The translations under genes were made by a program, and so were the position numbers. Shown in pieces: positions 59,564 to 64,000 of a stretch of 64,000 nt of DNA (its first letter is position 1; each line of letters opens with the position of its first letter). Source of the stretch: Acaryochloris sp. CCMEE 5410 (GTDB taxonomy: Bacteria > Cyanobacteriota > Cyanobacteriia > Thermosynechococcales > Thermosynechococcaceae); contig NZ_AFEJ02000001.1 of the NCBI RefSeq assembly GCF_000238775.2, positions 3,596,001-3,660,000 on the forward strand. The letters run 5' to 3'. Below the pieces are notes generated by a model. It was not told the origin of the DNA and ran no database searches. It saw only the letters and a program-made list of their open reading frames with translations.

Positions 59564-61375
59564 ATGTCCAAATTTTTATCCTGGTACCGGCTGCTTTTAA
59601 GTACCAGTATGTTGGGAATTGCAATGGTGAATTGCATCCCTGCTCAGGCAGTTACGGAGACATCCAGCGCTGATGTCACTGCAGAAGAATTAGAGATCAC
59701 TCCCAGTGATGATGCCCCTTCAGCAGTAGAACTACCGTCTACAGACGGCGAACTGGAACTTGCCCAGGCAGTGGAACCATCCACCTTGACAACACCCCCG
59801 ACTTCGATTACAGACCTTGCAGGGACTCAAAGCGACCCCTATTTCCCTGCAGACCCCAGTTTGCATACCTCTGAGGCATCCTTAGGTCAGGTCACTTCTG
59901 TTTCCCAACTATCAGATGTTCAGCCGGATGACTGGGCCTTCCAAGCGATCCAATCCTTGGTGGAACGCTATGGTTGTGTCGCCGGTTACCCCAATGGCAC
60001 CTTCCGTCCAAGCCGAGCCATGTCCCGTCGAGAAGCTGCAGCTCTCGTCAACGCTTGTTTAGATAACCTCAGCAATCGATTTGCAACTAAAGAGGACCTG
60101 GATGCTCTCAAGGCTCTGCAAGATGAGTTTGCCGCCGAACTGGCCACCCTCCGGGGTCGGGTAGACGGTTTAGAAGCAAGAGTCGCAACTGTAGAAGCTC
60201 AGCAGTTCTCAACCACCACTAAATTAAACGGGGAAGCTATTTTTGCGTTTAGCGGTGTTGCTGGCGACAATGCCACCACCGGTGCTGACATTAGTGGGCG
60301 CGTCTCCCTGAACCAAAGAACTCGTCTCAACTTCATTACCAGTTTTACCGGTAAGGATCGGTTATACACCCGACTACAAACCTCTAATCGTCCTGTCAAC
60401 TTTAGTGATGGTGCCATCCCTGGAATTATTGATAATACAGGGACTTTGCAAACTCGGATTGCCTTTGACACGGGCAATACCAACAACAATGTTATCCTCG
60501 ATCGCTTAGACTACAAATTTCCCATTGGTGACAAATTAAATGTCACGGTCTTTGCGAATGCAGCCTTCCATCACTACTATGCCACCACTGTTAACCCTTA
60601 CTTTGAAGGATTCGGTGGCGGTAAAGGCGCGCTTTCCTTCTTTGGTGAGCGTAACCCTATCTATCGGATTGGTACGGTTGCTATTCCCAGTGTTGCGGGC
60701 GTCGGCACCTCCTATATGTTCAATAAGGAAAATGATTTCCGGCTGGACTTAGGCTACTTAGCGGGTCGTGCTAACCAAGCAACAACCACAGCTTTGGCCA
60801 ATGGCGAAAATGAAGGTGGGTTATTTGGGGGAACCTATAGCGCGTTAGCCCAACTCAGCATCAAACCGTCAGAAGGGTCTCAAATCGGCTTAACCTATAT
60901 CCGTAATGAAGCCCCAGATGGCTTAATGAGATTTGGCACTGGAACGGTCTTTTCTAATAATCCCTTTGGCGGTGCCAACAATATTACCGGTGATTCCTTC
61001 GGCTTTGAAGGAACGCTCAAAGTAACAGATTGGCTAGCGGTAGGCGGTTGGTTTGGCTACACGATTGCTCGTGAAGACAATACCAATAACAAAGCAGATA
61101 TCATCAATGCTGCCATTAACTTTGCCTTTCCAGACCTAGGTATTGAAGGCGCCACGGGTGGCCTGATCTTCGGTGTCCCACCCACAGTGATTGATAACGA
61201 TGTCGCTGCTCGGGAAAACCCAGATCAAACGTTTCATTTAGAAGCACTGTATTCTTTCCCAGTTAACGATTTCATCACCATTACACCGGGTGTTATTTAC
61301 CTCATTGATCCGGAAGGTAACTCTGCCAACAGTGACATCTTAGTGGGAGTCATTCGAACTACATTCAAGTTCTAA
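59564..61375 (+). CDS. SLH-domain outer-membrane porin (cyanobacterial OprB/Som type)
   Basis: The 603-aa protein has a signal peptide (ends AQAVT), an acidic linker and an SLH domain (about 118-165; VQPDDWAFQAIQSLVERYGCVAGYP), which anchors to pyruvylated cell-wall polymers. A coiled coil (about 175-215; ALKALQDEFAAELATLRGRV) and a beta-barrel ending in Phe (TTFKF) follow. Family members are general outer-membrane pores, sometimes labelled iron-uptake porins. Its position between nrtP and narB with an NtcA box argues that this one lets nitrate through; that is inference. Confidence 0.92.
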   Translation: MSKFLSWYRLLLSTSMLGIAMVNCIPAQAVTETSSADVTAEELEITPSDDAPSAVELPSTDGELELAQAVEPSTLTTPPTSITDLAGTQSDPYFPADPSLHTSEASLGQVTSVSQLSDVQPDDWAFQAIQSLVERYGCVAGYPNGTFRPSRAMSRREAAALVNACLDNLSNRFATKEDLDALKALQDEFAAELATLRGRVDGLEARVATVEAQQFSTTTKLNGEAIFAFSGVAGDNATTGADISGRVSLNQRTRLNFITSFTGKDRLYTRLQTSNRPVNFSDGAIPGIIDNTGTLQTRIAFDTGNTNNNVILDRLDYKFPIGDKLNVTVFANAAFHHYYATTVNPYFEGFGGGKGALSFFGERNPIYRIGTVAIPSVAGVGTSYMFNKENDFRLDLGYLAGRANQATTTALANGENEGGLFGGTYSALAQLSIKPSEGSQIGLTYIRNEAPDGLMRFGTGTVFSNNPFGGANNITGDSFGFEGTLKVTDWLAVGGWFGYTIAREDNTNNKADIINAAINFAFPDLGIEGATGGLIFGVPPTVIDNDVAARENPDQTFHLEALYSFPVNDFITITPGVIYLIDPEGNSANSDILVGVIRTTFKF

Positions 61376-61407
61376 GCACCTCCACAGAATAGATAGAAGT
61401 TGATGAC

Positions 61408-61446
61408 CTAGGGAGCAAAATCACACTTGTTCCCTAGTTTTTTTTG
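61408..61446 (+). terminator. Rho-independent terminator after porin gene
   Basis: CTAGGGAGCAA (61408-61418) pairs with TTGTTCCCTAG (61427-61437) over 11 bp, including one G-T pair, with an 8-nt loop followed by a run of nine T. It separates the porin transcript from narB. Confidence 0.92.
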
Positions 61447-61573
61447 TACAAGAGATAGCGCTTTTTCAGTCCTCACCTCAACCAATTGAGGATTTGAAAT
61501 CTGCCCCTTCTTTAGGGGAATGATTAAATTGCATACACACTATGTTGAGATTGCATCAGATAGATCCACAACC

Positions 61574-61618
61574 GTAGCCAATCTTACAATTCTTGCTGGA
61601 AATATTGATAATTATATT
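61574..61618 (+). promoter_or_regulatory. NtcA-type box upstream of narB
   Basis: GTAGCCAATCTTAC at 61574-61587 is GTA-N8-TAC. The best TAN3T match, TATATT at 61613-61618, is 25 nt downstream, slightly more than the usual 22. GATAAT at 61607 is an alternative -10. The narB ATG is at 61672. Confidence 0.72.
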
Positions 61619-61671
61619 GTTGGACAATTATTTCGATTTTTTTCTCTGCTCCTTTTTTATTCAAAACGTTT

Positions 61672-63897
61672 ATGACAAACCCCGTCAAAACTTTGTGTCC
61701 TTATTGCGGTGTGGGCTGCGGATTAGAAGTCTTACCTCCGGCTTTGCCAGGTAAGCCTGTCAATCGCGATAGTGCAGGAACACCCATCTGGCGGGTACGA
61801 GGCGATCAAGCTCACCCCTCCAGCAAAGGACAAGTTTGTGTCAAAGGAGCAACAGTCGCTGGTGCATTAGATAAAGACCGATTGCGCTATCCGATGATGC
61901 GAGATTCCCTCGACCAACCGTTTCGCCAGGTCACATGGGAGGAAGCGTTACAACGGATGGTGAGGGAACTTAAGACAGTACATGCCAATCAAGGGCCAGA
62001 TGCCATTTGTATGTATGGATCTGGGCAGTTTCAGACGGAAGATTATTACATTGCTCAAAAATTACTGAAAGGGTGCCTAGGCACTAATAATTTTGATGCC
62101 AATTCTCGTCTGTGCATGTCTTCAGCCGTGGCTGGGTATATCCAAAGTTTTGGCTCTGATGGTCCACCGGCTTGCTACGACGACTTAGAGCTGACGGACT
62201 GTGCCTTTTTAATTGGAACGAATACAGCAGAATGTCATCCGATCGTTTTTAATCGGTTGCTCAAGCATCACAAGAAAAATCGCCACGTCAAAATGATTGT
62301 GGTTGACCCGAGGCGCACTAAAACTGCAGAAAAGGCCGATTTACATCTGGCGATTAAACCCGGTACCGATATTAATTTGCTCAATGGCATTGCCCATTTG
62401 CTGATGCGGTGGGGCAAGTTTGACTCTTTATTTATTGATGAGTGTACGTCGGGCTTCGCCAGTTTTGCTGGCGTTATTAGCCAATATCCACCGGAATTAG
62501 TTGCCCGAGACTGTGGCATTCGCGTTGATGAACTGGAAAAAGCAGCGCGTTACTGGAGCGAATCCCAGCGAGTTCTCTCCTTATGGTCCATGGGCATTAA
62601 TCAATCTTCAGAAGGAACGGCCAAATGTCGCACCATCATCAATTTGCATTTGATGACGGGCACTATCGGTAAACCTGGCTGTGGACCGTTTTCTTTAACC
62701 GGGCAACCCAATGCCATGGGAGGCCGAGAAGCGGGGGGCTTGGCTCATATTCTGCCCGGATACCGGGTCGTTAAAAATCCCCAACATCGACAAGAAGTGG
62801 AGCAAGCTTGGCAACGCCCCCCAGGCAGTATCTCTTCTCAGCCCGGTTTAGCCGCTTGGGATATGATTTTGGGACTAGAAAATCAAAATGTGGGCTTTTT
62901 CTGGGTGGCAGCCACCAATCCTGCCGTTAGTATGCCGGATATTAAGCGCACTAAAGCTGCTTTACTCAAATCCCGGTTTACGATCTGTCAGGATGCTTAC
63001 TATCCAACCGAAATGGCCGACTATGCCCATGTTCTTCTCCCCGCAGCTCAGTGGGGTGAAAAAACAGGGATTATGACCAATTCTGAGCGGGTGGTGAACT
63101 ACTGCCCGGCCTTTCGAGATCCAGTAGGAGAAGCCCGAGCGGACTGGGAAATTTTTGCCGAAGTCGGGCGACGCTTAGGATTTGAAAAGGAGTTTGCCTT
63201 TGCCAATTCCGCTGAGGTCTATGCCGAATTTGTGCAACTAACCCGCGATCGCATCTGCGATATGAGCGGCCTCAGCCATGATCTGCTGAAAAACGGCCCT
63301 ATTCAATGGCCCTTCCCCGCTTGTGCCCTAGGGGATACCATCGATGCCACCGCAACGGGTAAACGCCTCTATACCAATCACCGATTTCCCACCGAAGATG
63401 GCCGGGCTAAGTTCGCAGCGTTTCATGCTAAAGGATTAGCCGAAGCCCCCGATCCGAACTATCCGTTTGTGCTGACCACAGGTCGACTCTATGGCCATTG
63501 GCACACCCAAAGCCGTACGGGACGGATTGAGAAAGTGGCGGGGCTGCATCCCAATCCCTTTGTCGAGATCCATCCTCGGGATGCAGCCCGCATTGGTATT
63601 CAGGACGGGGAAGTATTGGAGGTGCGATCGCGCCGAGGTTTCGCCCGCGTCCCCACCAAAATTACGAAAGCGATTGCGCCTGGCACCGTCTTTATCCCTA
63701 TGCATTGGGGAGCCTTATGGGCAAAACATGCTGAGGTGAATGCACTAACCCATCCAGAAGTCTGCCCCATTTCCTTAGAACCTGAGTTAAAAGCCTGTGC
63801 CGTACAGCTGATCCCGACTAAAAATTTATCTATCGACTCTGACAAAGATACTTCTGATCAACTGGCTTCCTCTCTAGTCACTCCTTCTCATTCTTAG
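61672..63897 (+). CDS. narB: Ferredoxin-nitrate reductase
   Basis: NarB reduces nitrate to nitrite with ferredoxin electrons. The N-terminus has the 4Fe-4S ligands CPYCGVGC (C-x2-C-x3-C), with the fourth Cys in [20 protein letters not shown] holds the Cys that ligates molybdenum. The bis-MGD binding domains follow, and the C-terminal domain ([17 protein letters not shown]) closes the molybdopterin site. At 741 aa it matches NarB and lacks the extra domains of NapA/NasA. It lies 296 nt after the porin gene with its own promoter. The last 100 nt of the window hold no gene. Confidence 0.96.
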   Translation: MTNPVKTLCPYCGVGCGLEVLPPALPGKPVNRDSAGTPIWRVRGDQAHPSSKGQVCVKGATVAGALDKDRLRYPMMRDSLDQPFRQVTWEEALQRMVRELKTVHANQGPDAICMYGSGQFQTEDYYIAQKLLKGCLGTNNFDANSRLCMSSAVAGYIQSFGSDGPPACYDDLELTDCAFLIGTNTAECHPIVFNRLLKHHKKNRHVKMIVVDPRRTKTAEKADLHLAIKPGTDINLLNGIAHLLMRWGKFDSLFIDECTSGFASFAGVISQYPPELVARDCGIRVDELEKAARYWSESQRVLSLWSMGINQSSEGTAKCRTIINLHLMTGTIGKPGCGPFSLTGQPNAMGGREAGGLAHILPGYRVVKNPQHRQEVEQAWQRPPGSISSQPGLAAWDMILGLENQNVGFFWVAATNPAVSMPDIKRTKAALLKSRFTICQDAYYPTEMADYAHVLLPAAQWGEKTGIMTNSERVVNYCPAFRDPVGEARADWEIFAEVGRRLGFEKEFAFANSAEVYAEFVQLTRDRICDMSGLSHDLLKNGPIQWPFPACALGDTIDATATGKRLYTNHRFPTEDGRAKFAAFHAKGLAEAPDPNYPFVLTTGRLYGHWHTQSRTGRIEKVAGLHPNPFVEIHPRDAARIGIQDGEVLEVRSRRGFARVPTKITKAIAPGTVFIPMHWGALWAKHAEVNALTHPEVCPISLEPELKACAVQLIPTKNLSIDSDKDTSDQLASSLVTPSHS

Positions 63898-64000
63898 AAC
63901 AATACATCTAAGATATTTGCAGAAATTTTTTGCATCTGAGGGCTTGAGCATCCATCAGGAAAGAGCCAACCATCATCCTACCCAGACAGCTTGTGTCGTT

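Overview
The window is chromosomal DNA of a cyanobacterium. Support comes from a nirA-nrtP-narB nitrate cluster with NtcA-type promoters, a plant-type ferredoxin-NADP reductase, several cyanobacteria-typical families (DUF2839, DUF3038, DUF4335, ABA4-like, VKOR-thioredoxin fusion, SLH porin), and many copies of the octamer GCGATCGC (HIP1). Acaryochloris would fit the mix of genes and insertion sequences, but that is a guess from memory, not something the sequence proves.

Layout. 1-4.1 kb: the 3' part of an acyl-CoA ligase/GNAT fusion gene that runs off the left edge, then a scar made of a truncated IS4-type transposase, an integrase N-terminal fragment and tRNA-Cys. 4.2-18.2 kb: mostly housekeeping genes (DinG-like helicase, trpD, VKOR, a MoCo oxidoreductase, rpmF, a diguanylate cyclase, peroxiredoxin, petH, an LRR protein, tyrA, apt). 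This stretch also holds an ABC permease with a complete WD40 propeller inserted between its first two membrane segments. 18.5-28.3 kb: DUF3038/DUF4335, an FAD oxidoreductase, a HicB-like gene, two Uma2 nuclease genes, a P-loop ATPase/TPR gene pair, and miaE. 28.4-35.5 kb: a sugar-type ABC transporter split by an opposing Ser/Thr kinase-FGE gene, then a secreted superoxide dismutase and small enzymes.

35.6-41.0 kb is an AT-rich accessory island. It carries a two-gene operon: a PD-(D/E)XK (HsdR-N-like) domain fused to a ParA ATPase, followed by a ParB-like protein ending in a Rho-N (SAP-like) domain. Each gene is interrupted by a different insertion sequence with a clean 9-bp target duplication. 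Removing each IS plus one duplication copy restores an open frame. A second copy of the downstream IS interrupts a ClC chloride channel gene at 50.2-53.1 kb. Between the two copies lie a Gld-like ABC exporter operon, a RecB-family nuclease, a rhomboid protease, a CPBP protease and a decayed stretch.

53.2-64 kb: a HAD phosphatase, a HEAT-repeat protein, then the nitrate assimilation region. nirA (with a C-terminal ferredoxin domain) and the permease gene nrtP form one transcription unit; an SLH porin gene and narB follow. nirA, the porin gene and narB are each preceded by a GTA-N8-TAC box. At nirA and the porin gene, a TAN3T element follows at exactly 22 nt. This suggests that outer-membrane entry, inner-membrane uptake and the two reduction steps (nitrate to nitrite to ammonium) are co-regulated by NtcA.
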